Below, one piece after another: positions 17,575 to 25,981 of a stretch of 38,858 nucleotides of DNA. Below the pieces are notes generated by a model that saw nothing but the letters and a program-made list of their open reading frames with translations, had not been told where the DNA came from and made no database searches. The stretch is from assembly GCA_051892875.1 (NCBI GenBank), contig JBJFGR010000116.1, positions 1 to 38,858 of the forward strand, in the 5' to 3' direction. Every line of letters starts with the position of its first letter. Position 1 is the first letter of the stretch. Origin of the DNA: JBJFGR01 sp051892875. Lineage in GTDB: Bacteria; Pseudomonadota; Gammaproteobacteria; Enterobacterales; Succinivibrionaceae. The position numbers and the translations under genes were made by a program.

Positions 17575-18348
17575 TTGAATATTATGGCGGGAGAACAGGG
17601 ACTAAGCTTGTATACACCTCTTATAACTTTAGAGGAAGCAAAGATGCTAGTTGAGTGTTTAGAGCGAGGTTCTACTGAAGAATCTGATCAGTTGTTTTTA
17701 TCTCTAGTGCATCGTAATGAACAGAGTTTATTTCAAGAAATTGGAAAAATGACTAGGGATCTGCATAATGAATTAGTGAGTTTTCAGATAGATTCTCGGT
17801 TACAGGATATTGCAGAAACAGAAATTCCTGATGCGACTGAACGTTTGCGCTACATAATAACAATGACAGACAAAGCTGCTAACAGAACAATGGATGCAGT
17901 GGAAATGTGTATGCCATTAGCTGATGAATTAAGTAATTCAATTTCAGATATAAAACCTTTATGGGATTCATTAATGCATAATGAAATTGATAAACAAGAT
18001 TTTGTTTTATTATGTCATAAATTGAATGGATTGATTTTAAAGTCTAAAGATGATTCATCAACATTATCATCTCAATTGACAGAAATATTAATGGCTCAGG
18101 ATTTCCAAGATTTGACAGGGCAAATGATCAATAAAGTAATAAAGATTGTTTGTGAAGTTGAAACTAGATTATTGGATTTGTTGAAAGCTTTTATGCAACA
18201 AGGTTATGAAATAAAAACAGATGAAGAAATTAAAGCCGAAGCTAAGAAGGCCGAATTAGAAGGTCCTATTGTTAATAAAGAAGGTCGAGAAGATGTTGTT
18301 CAATCGCAGGACGATGTAGACGATTTGTTAGCAAGTTTAGGTTTTTAA
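17575..18348 (+). CDS. cheZ: CheY-P phosphatase CheZ
   Basis: CheZ removes phosphate from CheY. Of its 257 residues the middle is a long helical hairpin with the active-site segment 'LMAQDFQDLTGQMINKV', where the Asp and Gln match catalytic D143 and Q147 of E. coli CheZ. The C-terminus 'DDVDDLLASLGF' is the conserved CheY-docking tail. Two starts are possible: TTG at 17575 directly after the cheY stop, or ATG at 17584. The AGG at 17568-17570 is ill placed for either, so translation is probably coupled to cheY. Confidence 0.95.
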   Translation: MNIMAGEQGLSLYTPLITLEEAKMLVECLERGSTEESDQLFLSLVHRNEQSLFQEIGKMTRDLHNELVSFQIDSRLQDIAETEIPDATERLRYIITMTDKAANRTMDAVEMCMPLADELSNSISDIKPLWDSLMHNEIDKQDFVLLCHKLNGLILKSKDDSSTLSSQLTEILMAQDFQDLTGQMINKVIKIVCEVETRLLDLLKAFMQQGYEIKTDEEIKAEAKKAELEGPIVNKEGREDVVQSQDDVDDLLASLGF

Positions 18349-18406
18349 AAGAGAATACAATCAATTGATTGGTAATTAGAATTATTAGAATAGAAGGTAA
18401 AGGACT

Positions 18407-20629
18407 ATGGAGTTAACAGGAGTTGATGAAGAGATTCTTCAAGATTTCTTGGTGGAAGCTGGTGAATTAATTGAAACTCTATCAGAACAATTAGTAGAAC
18501 TAGAAAAACAACCAAATGACCATGACCTTTTAAATGCAATATTTAGAGGTTTCCATACTATAAAAGGTGGTGCGGGGTTCCTTGCTTTAACCAATTTAGT
18601 GGAAGCATGCCATGGTGCTGAAAATGTGTTCGATACTTTAAGAAAGGGTGAACGTGCTGTAGATGCAGAACTTATGGATGTTATCCTTCAGGCACATGAT
18701 GTTATTAGTAGCATGTTTTCACAAGTTCAGAATCATGAATCTCCAGAACCAGCTCCTCAAGAATTATTAAGTAGTTTGAAGGAATTAAGCAAACCTGCTT
18801 CAGCTACACCAGAACCAAAACCAGAACCAAAACCAGAACCTAAGCCTGAACCAAAACCAGAACCTAAACCTGAACCCAAACCTCAACCTGTCAATCCTGT
18901 GGTAGATAGTGGCATTGATAATATTACGGATGATGAATTTGAGGCATTATTAGATTCATTACATGGTAAAGGTGTTGCTCCAGGGGCTGATAATGATAAA
19001 CAGAGTCATGCAGTAGATCCTACAGATAAAGATTTTGATGATATATTAAAGGTTGCTGAAGCAAATCCTGTACCTATTCCTGGTTTAGTAGATACGCCGA
19101 AGACTGTGGCAGCATCACCAACTCCTGTTCCTGCATCTGTAGATTCTGGTAGTGATACCATAACTGATGATGAATTTGAAGCCTTACTAGATTCATTACA
19201 TGGTAAAGGTCATGCTCCAGGTTCAAGTGAAGATAGGGTAAATTATAAAGATACTTCATCTGAAGCACCTAAGGAACATGTTTCATCTTCTGAAAAAACT
19301 GAGACACTTGCAAAAGATGCAGTAGCTCCTGCTACTCAAGCTGCACCTGCTCAACCAGTTAGCAAAGCGCCCACAACAAGTACATCTCCAAAAGCCCCAG
19401 CAGCTCCAGTTGCAGATACAACAGTGCGTGTTGACACTAAGACCTTGGATATAATAATGAACATGGTAGGGGAATTAGTATTGGTGCGTAATAGATTACT
19501 AAGTATAGGTAGTAATCAGAAGGATGATGAATTAAATAAAGTTATTTCCAACCTAGATGTAGTTACTGCTGATCTTCAAGGTGCAGTAATGAAGACAAGA
19601 ATGCAACCAATAAAGAAAGTTTTTGGTAGATTCCCAAGAGTTGTTCGTGACTTAGCTAGAAACTTAAATAAGAAGATTGAGTTAGTCATGGAAGGTGAAG
19701 AAACCGACTTAGATAAGAATTTGGTAGATGCGCTAGCTGATCCTATGGTTCATTTAGTGCGCAATTCATGTGATCATGGTATTGAAACACCTGATATTCG
19801 TAAAGCTGCTGGTAAACCAGAGCAGGGTACTATAACCTTAAGTGCATCGCAACAAGGTGATCATATATTATTAAAGATCATTGACGATGGTGCTGGTATG
19901 GATCCTGAAAAACTAAAGCAAGTAGGTATTAAGAAAGGTGTTATAGATGAAGAAACTGCATCTAGAATGACTGATAATGAAGTCTTTAACTTGATATTTG
20001 CACCAGGATTTTCAACAAAGCAAAATATATCTGACATTTCAGGTCGTGGTGTTGGTATGGATGTGGTAAAGACCAATATTTCAAAATTAAATGGTTCTTT
20101 ACGAATAGATTCAGAAATGGGTGTTGGTACAACGATTGAGATAAAGGTTCCATTAACACTAGCAATATTGCCGACGCTTATGGTTAAGGTTGGAGGAAAT
20201 ACTTTTGCTTTGCCTTTAACTTCTGTTAATGAGATTTTCTATTTGCCTTTGGATAACATAAAAAATGTTGATGGTCAGGCAACAATAATAATAAGAGAAA
20301 AGGCAATACCATTGTTTTTCTTGCATGATTGGTTATTACGTAAGAAAGATGAGAATTTTGAATATCCTAAGGAAGGTCATGTCGTAATTGTGCAACATGG
20401 TAATCAGCAATGGGTAGCTTTTGTGGTAGATGATTTAATAGGTCAAGAAGAAGTTGTTATAAAACCTCTTGATTCACTATTGCATGGTACACCAGGTATG
20501 GCCGGAGCTACTGTAACTTCTGATGGCGGTATAGCACTTATATTAGATATACCTAGTTTATTGAAAGCTTATGCTAAAAAGTACACTAATTCATTGAAAA
20601 ACAAGAAGAATATTGCTGTAAAGAATTAA
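18407..20629 (+). CDS. cheA: Chemotaxis histidine kinase CheA with long repeat-bearing linker
   Basis: CheA phosphorylates CheY and CheB in response to receptors. Order over 740 residues: HPt/P1 with phosphoacceptor H50 ('FHTIKGGAGF'); a linker of about 240 residues with a Pro-Glu-Pro-Lys run (near 135-160); the P3 dimerisation helices ('VRVDTKTLDIIMNMVGELVL'); the P4 ATPase with N, G1 and G2 boxes ('VRNSCDHGIE', 'DDGAGMD', 'GRGVGMDVV'); and the CheW-like P5 domain. No obvious folded P2 domain for CheY/CheB docking is seen. The linker instead has two copies of 'TDDEFEALLDSLHGKG' and one weaker one. cheB follows 40 bases later. Confidence 0.97.
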   Translation: MELTGVDEEILQDFLVEAGELIETLSEQLVELEKQPNDHDLLNAIFRGFHTIKGGAGFLALTNLVEACHGAENVFDTLRKGERAVDAELMDVILQAHDVISSMFSQVQNHESPEPAPQELLSSLKELSKPASATPEPKPEPKPEPKPEPKPEPKPEPKPQPVNPVVDSGIDNITDDEFEALLDSLHGKGVAPGADNDKQSHAVDPTDKDFDDILKVAEANPVPIPGLVDTPKTVAASPTPVPASVDSGSDTITDDEFEALLDSLHGKGHAPGSSEDRVNYKDTSSEAPKEHVSSSEKTETLAKDAVAPATQAAPAQPVSKAPTTSTSPKAPAAPVADTTVRVDTKTLDIIMNMVGELVLVRNRLLSIGSNQKDDELNKVISNLDVVTADLQGAVMKTRMQPIKKVFGRFPRVVRDLARNLNKKIELVMEGEETDLDKNLVDALADPMVHLVRNSCDHGIETPDIRKAAGKPEQGTITLSASQQGDHILLKIIDDGAGMDPEKLKQVGIKKGVIDEETASRMTDNEVFNLIFAPGFSTKQNISDISGRGVGMDVVKTNISKLNGSLRIDSEMGVGTTIEIKVPLTLAILPTLMVKVGGNTFALPLTSVNEIFYLPLDNIKNVDGQATIIIREKAIPLFFLHDWLLRKKDENFEYPKEGHVVIVQHGNQQWVAFVVDDLIGQEEVVIKPLDSLLHGTPGMAGATVTSDGGIALILDIPSLLKAYAKKYTNSLKNKKNIAVKN
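18808..19210 (+). repeat. CheA linker repeats: PEPK tract and DDEFEALLDSL motifs
   Basis: 18808-18890 encodes a run of Pro-Glu-Pro-Lys units. 18904-18972 and 19142-19210 encode two near-identical motifs (DSG.D.ITDDEFEALLDSL then HGKG..APG). 19021-19050 encodes a weaker third copy (TDKDFDDILK). These look like short linear docking motifs on a flexible tether. Confidence 0.8.
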
Positions 20630-20669
20630 TGTGTAATGATAAATTTTTGTAAACAACATAGAAGAATTA

Positions 20670-21890
20670 ATGGTATATAAAGTATTAGTAGTTGATGATT
20701 CAACCTTTTTTAGAAAACGTTTAGCAGAGATTATACAGCAGGATTCGGAACTTGAACTTGTTGGTCAAGCTTCTGATGGTAAGGAATCTCTAGATATGGT
20801 TGCTACTTTGAAACCTCACGTAATTACTATGGACGTAGAGATGCCAATAATGAATGGTATTGATGCGGTTCGTGAGATTATGAAGAATAATCCAACACCT
20901 ATATTAATGTTTTCATCCTTAACAAAGGAAGGGGCTGATGCAACTATTAGAGCATTAGAAGCTGGTGCATTGGATTTTTTGCCCAAAAATTTTGATGATA
21001 TATCAAGAAGAAAGATTGAAGCAATTGATGCTATAAAAATGAAGTTAAAGATTTTGGCAAAATGTTATAACCAAGTTTCTATACTAGGAAATTCATCATA
21101 TCTTTTAAGAACACAAAAATATGACACCAACCCTTCAATAGAACCAAAATCAGGACTAATATCAGCACATGTTCATAAATCGGGGGGATTCAGATCTACT
21201 TTAAATAGTAATTTGAACCATACTTCTTCTAGACTTATTTCTAGTATGCATAGCGTACATAGTAATATGTCATCGCTTTGTGATAAACCTTCTTTATACA
21301 AGATTTCTAGTAATGGCAAATATAAATTAGTTGCTATAGGTTGTTCTACAGGTGGGCCTATTGCTTTAAGAGAGATATTACCGAAATTTCCATCAGGATT
21401 TCCTTTACCTATAATTATTATGCAACATATGCCTGAAACTTTTACAGGATCTTTTGCTAAAAGGTTAGATGCCTTGTGTAATCTTCCTGTTACTGAAGCA
21501 AAATCAGGAGATATATTGGAAAATGGTCATATATATCTTGCACCTGGTGGTAAGCAAATGCTAGTCGAGAAAGTAGGAATTCATGTATGTTTAAAAATTG
21601 TTGAATCGCCTCCTCATATAAACTTTAAGCCTAGTGTAGATATGGGGTTTGGTTCGGCAGCACAGGTTTTTGGTAATGCTGTTTTAGCTGTTGTCTTAAC
21701 AGGAATGGGCAATGATGGTGCTAAAGGAGCTAAGTTGCTTAGACAAAAAGGTTCAACTGTGTGGGCTCAAGATAGAGAAACTTGTTTGATTTATGGAATG
21801 CCTAAAGCAGTTGTGGAAGCAGGTTTAGCGCAGAAAATTTTGCCTTTAGAGGCATTTGGAGATAGTATTGTAAAGGAAGTTCTGAACTAA
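20670..21890 (+). CDS. cheB: Chemotaxis protein-glutamate methylesterase CheB
   Basis: CheB demethylates chemoreceptors for adaptation. The N-terminal receiver has D10 and phosphoacceptor D55 ('VITMDVEMPIMNG'). A poorly conserved Ser/His-rich linker (about residues 140-210) leads to the methylesterase domain with the catalytic triad: Ser in 'GCSTGGP', His in 'MQHMP' and Asp in 'LTGMGNDGA'. Length 406 exceeds E. coli (349) because of the linker. The partner methyltransferase gene cheR is not in this window. It precedes the stator genes motC-motD. Confidence 0.97.
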   Translation: MVYKVLVVDDSTFFRKRLAEIIQQDSELELVGQASDGKESLDMVATLKPHVITMDVEMPIMNGIDAVREIMKNNPTPILMFSSLTKEGADATIRALEAGALDFLPKNFDDISRRKIEAIDAIKMKLKILAKCYNQVSILGNSSYLLRTQKYDTNPSIEPKSGLISAHVHKSGGFRSTLNSNLNHTSSRLISSMHSVHSNMSSLCDKPSLYKISSNGKYKLVAIGCSTGGPIALREILPKFPSGFPLPIIIMQHMPETFTGSFAKRLDALCNLPVTEAKSGDILENGHIYLAPGGKQMLVEKVGIHVCLKIVESPPHINFKPSVDMGFGSAAQVFGNAVLAVVLTGMGNDGAKGAKLLRQKGSTVWAQDRETCLIYGMPKAVVEAGLAQKILPLEAFGDSIVKEVLN

Positions 21891-21923
21891 CTTTATAAAT
21901 AAAACAAGATATAGGGAAGTAAT

Positions 21924-22667
21924 ATGAACTTTTTAGGTATTTTAGTTGCTGTAGGTTGTATTTTAGCAGGTATGATGATGGAAGGTTCTCATCCATCAGC
22001 ATTGATAGATATTCCTGCTTTTTTAATTGTAATCGGAGCTGCATTTGGGGCAGCAATGGTGCAATTTCCATTTAAGGTAATAATTAGTACTTTTGGAAGA
22101 TTAAAGTGGTTGATTACACCTCCACGTATAGATTATGCAGGTCAGACGGAGTTATTAATAGCGCTATGTAATAAAGCTAGACAAGATTCTATGATAGCCC
22201 TTGAAGGTGAATTAGATAATATTAAAGATCCATTTACAAGGAGAGCAACAGAGTTATTGATTGAAGCAACTGATATGGAGGTTTTAAGAGAAACAATTGA
22301 AACCATATTAGAGTTGGAAGAATATGAAAATGAACAACCTGCAAAAGTAGTAGAAGCTGTGGGGGGTTATGCTCCTTGTATGGGTATTATCGGTGCGGTG
22401 TTAGGTTTGATACATGCGATGGGGCTTTTGGATCAGCCTGAGCTTTTAGGGCCTGCTATTGCTGTGGCTTTCGTTGCGACTATTTATGGTGTAGGTTTGG
22501 CTAATATTGTTTTATTGCCTTTTGGTAATAGAATGAAATCAATAAATCACGATTTAAATAATTTTAAAGTTATGACTTTAGAAGGTTTGTTAGTAATTGG
22601 TAAGGGAGGAAATATTCTTACATTAAAGAATACATTGTCTATTTATAGTGGAATACCAATTGAATAA
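21924..22667 (+). CDS. motC: Flagellar stator subunit MotC (MotA family)
   Basis: MotA-type proteins form the five-subunit ring around the MotB dimer and couple ion flow to rotation. The 247-residue protein has four membrane helices (two near 1-55, two near 145-205), a cytoplasmic loop with charged helices ('DPFTRRATELLIEATDMEVL') and the TM3 signature 'GGYAPCMGIIGAVLGLIHAM'. Its position after cheB and before a MotB-like gene matches motC of Pseudomonas (PA1460). The ion used cannot be told safely from sequence alone. Confidence 0.93.
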   Translation: MNFLGILVAVGCILAGMMMEGSHPSALIDIPAFLIVIGAAFGAAMVQFPFKVIISTFGRLKWLITPPRIDYAGQTELLIALCNKARQDSMIALEGELDNIKDPFTRRATELLIEATDMEVLRETIETILELEEYENEQPAKVVEAVGGYAPCMGIIGAVLGLIHAMGLLDQPELLGPAIAVAFVATIYGVGLANIVLLPFGNRMKSINHDLNNFKVMTLEGLLVIGKGGNILTLKNTLSIYSGIPIE

Positions 22668-22682
22668 TATTAGGATGTTTTA

Positions 22683-23756
22683 ATGGCTAGGAAACCTAAA
22701 ATACCTGAACATGAAAATCATGAACGCTGGATGGTGTCATATGCTGATTTTATGACTTTATTATTTGCTGTGTTTGTAGTGTTATATGGTTTTGCTATGG
22801 CTTCAAGCACAAAATCTTCTAATATGGCTGAAGCTTTAGCTGAATCATTTCAGAAAATGGGTTTGATATCAACTAATAGTGCAGCTTTAATTCAATCAAA
22901 TATGGCTTTATTGAATCCCTTAAACGATAATGCGGTTTCTATTACATCTTCCTTAACTAATCCACAGTTAATACATGGTGAGATAAATGGAGGGGGAGGA
23001 TTTTTGGATTTTGGTAATCCCCCATCCTCAAAATCAACAGAAAATAGTGTAAAAAAATCCCAAAGAAGTAACCAGAAATCAGATGGATCGACAGGTACAG
23101 ATGTTGTTGATGCAATGGCCGAATCAGAAGGTGAAAATCAAATGGGCTCTCCTTTAGATTCTATGTATCTAGATATATCAGAAGCCTTAGAGGAATTACA
23201 AAAAGAAGGTAGTATTACTATTCATAAAGAGGATAGTTGGTTAACAATAGAAATAAATGATTCTTTAGTATTTGCACCTTATAGTGCTTCAATTTTAAAT
23301 CAATCAAAACCAATTTTGGCAAAAATTTCAGAAATTATTTATCCTATAACTAATTATGTGAGAATTAGAGGTTATACAGATAATTCAGTAATAAAAAATG
23401 AAATTTATGAATCAAATTGGGAGTTAAGTTCGGCTAGAGCTATAAGTATTGTAAAGTATTTTATAAAAGACGAAATTGATCCTCGAAGACTAGCAATTGA
23501 AGCATATGCACAATATTCACCGTTTGTTTCTAATTCAACGGCAAAGGGTAGAGAAAAGAATAGATGTGTAAGTATAGCAATTTCTAAATATGCAATGGTT
23601 GAAAAGCCTTTAAAAGTTATACCTGATAATGAAATATTAGTAAATGAGTTGAATGATACGTCAGGAAAGAATGTGTTTGACCCTGAAATCGATGAAGATG
23701 AAGAATTGAAAATGATGCGTCTTCCTGATGGAAAAGTAAAGATTATGAAAAAGTAG
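22683..23756 (+). CDS. motD: Flagellar stator subunit MotD (MotB family)
   Basis: MotB-type proteins anchor the stator to peptidoglycan. A single N-terminal helix carries the ion-binding Asp22 ('SYADFMTLLFAVFVVLYGFA'). A long low-complexity periplasmic linker (Ser/Gly/Asn-rich, about residues 90-155) precedes an OmpA-like peptidoglycan-binding domain ('IRGYTDN', 'LSSARAISIVKYF', 'GREKNRCVSI'). At 357 residues it is longer than Pseudomonas MotD (about 296), because of the linker and a charged C-terminal extension. It starts 15 bases after motC. Confidence 0.93.
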   Translation: MARKPKIPEHENHERWMVSYADFMTLLFAVFVVLYGFAMASSTKSSNMAEALAESFQKMGLISTNSAALIQSNMALLNPLNDNAVSITSSLTNPQLIHGEINGGGGFLDFGNPPSSKSTENSVKKSQRSNQKSDGSTGTDVVDAMAESEGENQMGSPLDSMYLDISEALEELQKEGSITIHKEDSWLTIEINDSLVFAPYSASILNQSKPILAKISEIIYPITNYVRIRGYTDNSVIKNEIYESNWELSSARAISIVKYFIKDEIDPRRLAIEAYAQYSPFVSNSTAKGREKNRCVSIAISKYAMVEKPLKVIPDNEILVNELNDTSGKNVFDPEIDEDEELKMMRLPDGKVKIMKK

Positions 23757-23767
23757 GAAGTCTTGAA

Positions 23768-24547
23768 ATGTTAGTATGGACAATAGCTAATCAGAAAGGT
23801 GGTGTTGGGAAAACTACAACAGTGATTACTTTAGCAGGATTGATGGCAAAAGAAGGTATGAAAGTGTTGTTACTAGATACTGACCCTCACGCCTCTTTAA
23901 CAAGTTATTTTGGATATGACTCTGATTTATTAGATAGAACGTTATATGACTTGTTTGCCAATGATTCTTTGACTAAAGAAGATTTGCCCAAGATAGCAAT
24001 GAAAACAAAACATGATAATATTGATATTATGCCGGGATCTATAGCTTTAGCAACTTTAGATAAGACTTTAGGTAATAAAGATGGAGTAGGGTTGATACTT
24101 AATAAAGCTTTAAGAATATTATCAGATTATTACGATATTGCTCTAATCGATTGTCCTCCTGTTTTAGGGGTAATGATGGTAAATGCTTTGGCCGCGAGTT
24201 CAAAGATTATTGTACCAACTCAAACCGAATTTTTAGCTTTAAAAGGTTTAGAAAGAATGATGAAGACTTTTGAGATCCTTAAAGGTACTAAAGCTAAAGA
24301 ATTAAATTATTTAATAGTACCAACGATGTTTGATAAGCGTACAAAAGCTTCTCATCAAAGTTTATCATCTATAAAAGAGTTGTATAAAGACTCTGTTTGG
24401 TCTGATGTTATTCCAGTTGATACAAGATTTAGGGATGCAAGTCAACTTCATGAACCTGCATCTATATTATTTCCTGAATCTAGAGGTTGTAAAGCTTATG
24501 AACAGTTAATGAAATATATACTGCATAAAGAGGGGATTGATCTATGA
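23768..24547 (+). CDS. parC: ParA-like ATPase ParC, polar positioning of the chemotaxis array
   Basis: The 259-residue ParA/Soj-family protein has Walker A 'NQKGGVGKTTT' at residues 8-18, 'LLLDTDPHASLTSYFG' and Walker B 'ALIDCPPVLG'. Between motD and a CheW-like gene this is the place of Vibrio parC / Pseudomonas PA1462. ParC places chemosensory arrays at the pole and passes them to both daughter cells. It is not a chromosome-segregation ParA, since no parB or parS-like element is near. Its stop overlaps the next start (ATGA), so the two are translationally coupled. Confidence 0.9.
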   Translation: MLVWTIANQKGGVGKTTTVITLAGLMAKEGMKVLLLDTDPHASLTSYFGYDSDLLDRTLYDLFANDSLTKEDLPKIAMKTKHDNIDIMPGSIALATLDKTLGNKDGVGLILNKALRILSDYYDIALIDCPPVLGVMMVNALAASSKIIVPTQTEFLALKGLERMMKTFEILKGTKAKELNYLIVPTMFDKRTKASHQSLSSIKELYKDSVWSDVIPVDTRFRDASQLHEPASILFPESRGCKAYEQLMKYILHKEGIDL

Positions 24548-25383
24548 GTAATTCTGCTCAATATGATGCAATGGTAAGCTATTTTAATTCGTTGCTTACC
24601 GAACCCTCAGAAGAAGATAGTATAAATAATTTAGATATTCAGCCGTCAAGATTATTATTGCCGGAAGTAGATGTTTATACTAGGCCAGTTTTAGAAAAAG
24701 AGGATAAGCGATCTCAGTTACAGACTTTATTGGATGCAGTTGTTCCTCATGTAGAACCAGAAGTTAAAACTGAAGTTAAAACTGAAGTAAAAACTGAAAC
24801 AAAAGTTGAAGAACAAACTCAGGTTGTAGTTCAGCCAGTTGTAGAAATTAAAGAAGATGTTAAAGTTGTTGACAAGGTTGATACCCAAACAGCTACAGAA
24901 ACAAAAGTAGAAACAGAAACAAAATGGCATAATATAGAAATTGATAATGAATTTTCTGCGCTATTATTCAAGGTTGCGGGAATAACTTTAGCAGTTCCAT
25001 TAAAAAACTTGGGTGGAATTTTTGAACCTGGTACGATAACGAGTATTTTTGGAAAACCAAAATGGTTTACAGGAATGACTAAGGTTCATGATAAAAAAAT
25101 AGGTGTTGTTGATACGGTAACTTGGTTAATGCCTGATAAAAATATAGTTGAACATAAGTATCGTTATATTATATTGTTGGATCATTATGCATGGTGTTTA
25201 CAGTGTGATGAGTTGATTGGAACTAAGAATATAAGTCGTAAAAATGTTAAATGGAGAGAATGTGCAGGTACAAGGCCTTGGTTAGCAGGTATTTTAAAAG
25301 ACGATATGTGTGCACTTTTGCATGTTGATGAATTGGTAAAAATGTTAAATGATGGTGTAGATGTTCAAAGTTTAATAGGATAA
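24544..25383 (+). CDS. parP: ParP-like CheW-domain protein coupling ParC to CheA
   Basis: The 279-residue protein has a variable N-terminal third, then a repetitive Lys-Thr-Glu-Val tether (24757-24930). A CheW-like domain follows, starting 'LLFKVAGITLAVPLKNLGGI' and including 'RPWLAGILKDDMCALL'. In Vibrio, ParP links ParC to CheA and stabilises the array; Pseudomonas PA1463 is the same family. It overlaps parC by 4 bases. It is the last gene of the uninterrupted flagellar/chemotaxis block, and cheW, normally next, is displaced to 27950-28435 on the other strand. Confidence 0.87.
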   Translation: MSNSAQYDAMVSYFNSLLTEPSEEDSINNLDIQPSRLLLPEVDVYTRPVLEKEDKRSQLQTLLDAVVPHVEPEVKTEVKTEVKTETKVEEQTQVVVQPVVEIKEDVKVVDKVDTQTATETKVETETKWHNIEIDNEFSALLFKVAGITLAVPLKNLGGIFEPGTITSIFGKPKWFTGMTKVHDKKIGVVDTVTWLMPDKNIVEHKYRYIILLDHYAWCLQCDELIGTKNISRKNVKWRECAGTRPWLAGILKDDMCALLHVDELVKMLNDGVDVQSLIG

Positions 25384-25497
25384 CTTTTTTAAAATTCGAT
25401 CTTGATCGAAGAAAAATAATTAAGAAAAGGTTATCATAAGAATGTTTCCTCCATTTATTTTCTTATGGAGTCATGTGTTTCTTCATTATATTTTTTG
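25384..25497. other. Spacer after parP with two inverted repeats
   Basis: A perfect 7-bp inverted repeat (TTCGATC at 25395-25401, GATCGAA at 25404-25410) and a second (CATAAGAA near 25434, TTCTTATG near 25461) lie here. An 18-codon ORF from 25442 (MFPPFIFLWSHVFLHYIF) lacks a well-spaced ribosome-binding site and is not called as a gene. Confidence 0.4.
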
Positions 25498-25537
25498 ACC
25501 GTTGTAAGTTATTACAACGGTTTTATTTTAATATTTT
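25498..25537 (+). terminator. Intrinsic terminator of the flagellar/chemotaxis operon
   Basis: ACCGTTGTAA (25498-25507), loop GTTA, then TTACAACGGT (25512-25521): a perfect 10-bp stem followed by a T-rich tract ending TTTTTTT. It lies 115 bp after the parP stop. Confidence 0.9.
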
Positions 25538-25707
25538 TTTGATATTTTTATTTATTTAATCTTTTTTAGTTGTACAATAATTTTTATAGTGAATGTAAAA
25601 AATATAAATAAAAATTAAAAACTAGTGAAAATTATTTTTAAACTGTGATATGTGTCAAAATTTTTTACATAAAAAGTTGCTTTATAAATAATAAATTTTA
25701 GATTTTG

Positions 25708-25716
25708 TGATAGAAT
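25708..25716 (+). promoter_or_regulatory. Extended -10 promoter candidate
   Basis: TGATAGAAT has a -10 hexamer TAGAAT (5 of 6) preceded by the TGn extension. No good -35 lies 17 bases upstream, as expected for an extended -10 site. It would drive the transcript that ends at the 25843 terminator. Confidence 0.4.
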
Positions 25717-25882
25717 TCAACCTAGTGAAAGTAAAATTTGTGTATTATTAAACTAAAGAAAGAAGATTAGTCTAGCCAAGCTAATTTTCAGCCTCATAAT
25801 ATTACAGAAGGTAGTCGTAAATTGAGAGTTTATAGATATACCAAGCGGATATGTTGACCACCAGTATATCCGCTTTTTTTTT
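25717..25882 (+). ncRNA. Candidate small RNA or pheA leader with attenuator
   Basis: About 165 bases lie between an extended -10 site and a strong intrinsic terminator, without a convincing gene. A local stem ATTAG/CTAAT lies near 25768-25787. If transcription reads through it would reach pheA, about 100 bases further on, so this may be a leader with an attenuator. However, no Phe-rich leader peptide like E. coli pheL was found. A short TTG frame (near 25820: LRVYRYTKRIC) ends in the terminator stem. A free-standing sRNA is equally possible. Confidence 0.4.
25843..25882 (+). terminator. Strong intrinsic terminator upstream of pheA
   Basis: AAGCGGATAT (25843-25852) pairs with ATATCCGCTT (25866-25875) and is followed by a U run. 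The right arm also complements GATATAC just upstream of the left arm (about 25834-25840, pairing with GTATATC at 25864-25870), giving a weaker, mutually exclusive fold. Confidence 0.85.
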
Positions 25883-25981
25883 ATTTAAATTTCAAAAATT
25901 TAAACTTTCTAATTTTAATTATCACTTGATATAAATTTACAAAGATATATATAATTTTAAGGTAGTTAAATTTTTTTTCCA

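Noticed and set aside
23768..24547. Chromosome or plasmid partition ParA
   Set aside because: Position between motD and a CheW-domain gene and the lack of parB or parS point to the chemotaxis-array ParC.
25442..25498. 18-codon hydrophobic ORF after parP
   Set aside because: The nearest AAGG is about 11 bases from the ATG and the frame overlaps an inverted repeat; support is much weaker than for the 11499 microORF.
25717..25882. tRNA, 6S RNA, 4.5S RNA or T-box leader upstream of pheA
   Set aside because: No TPsiC-loop signature, no SRP tetraloop region and no T-box core sequence were found.
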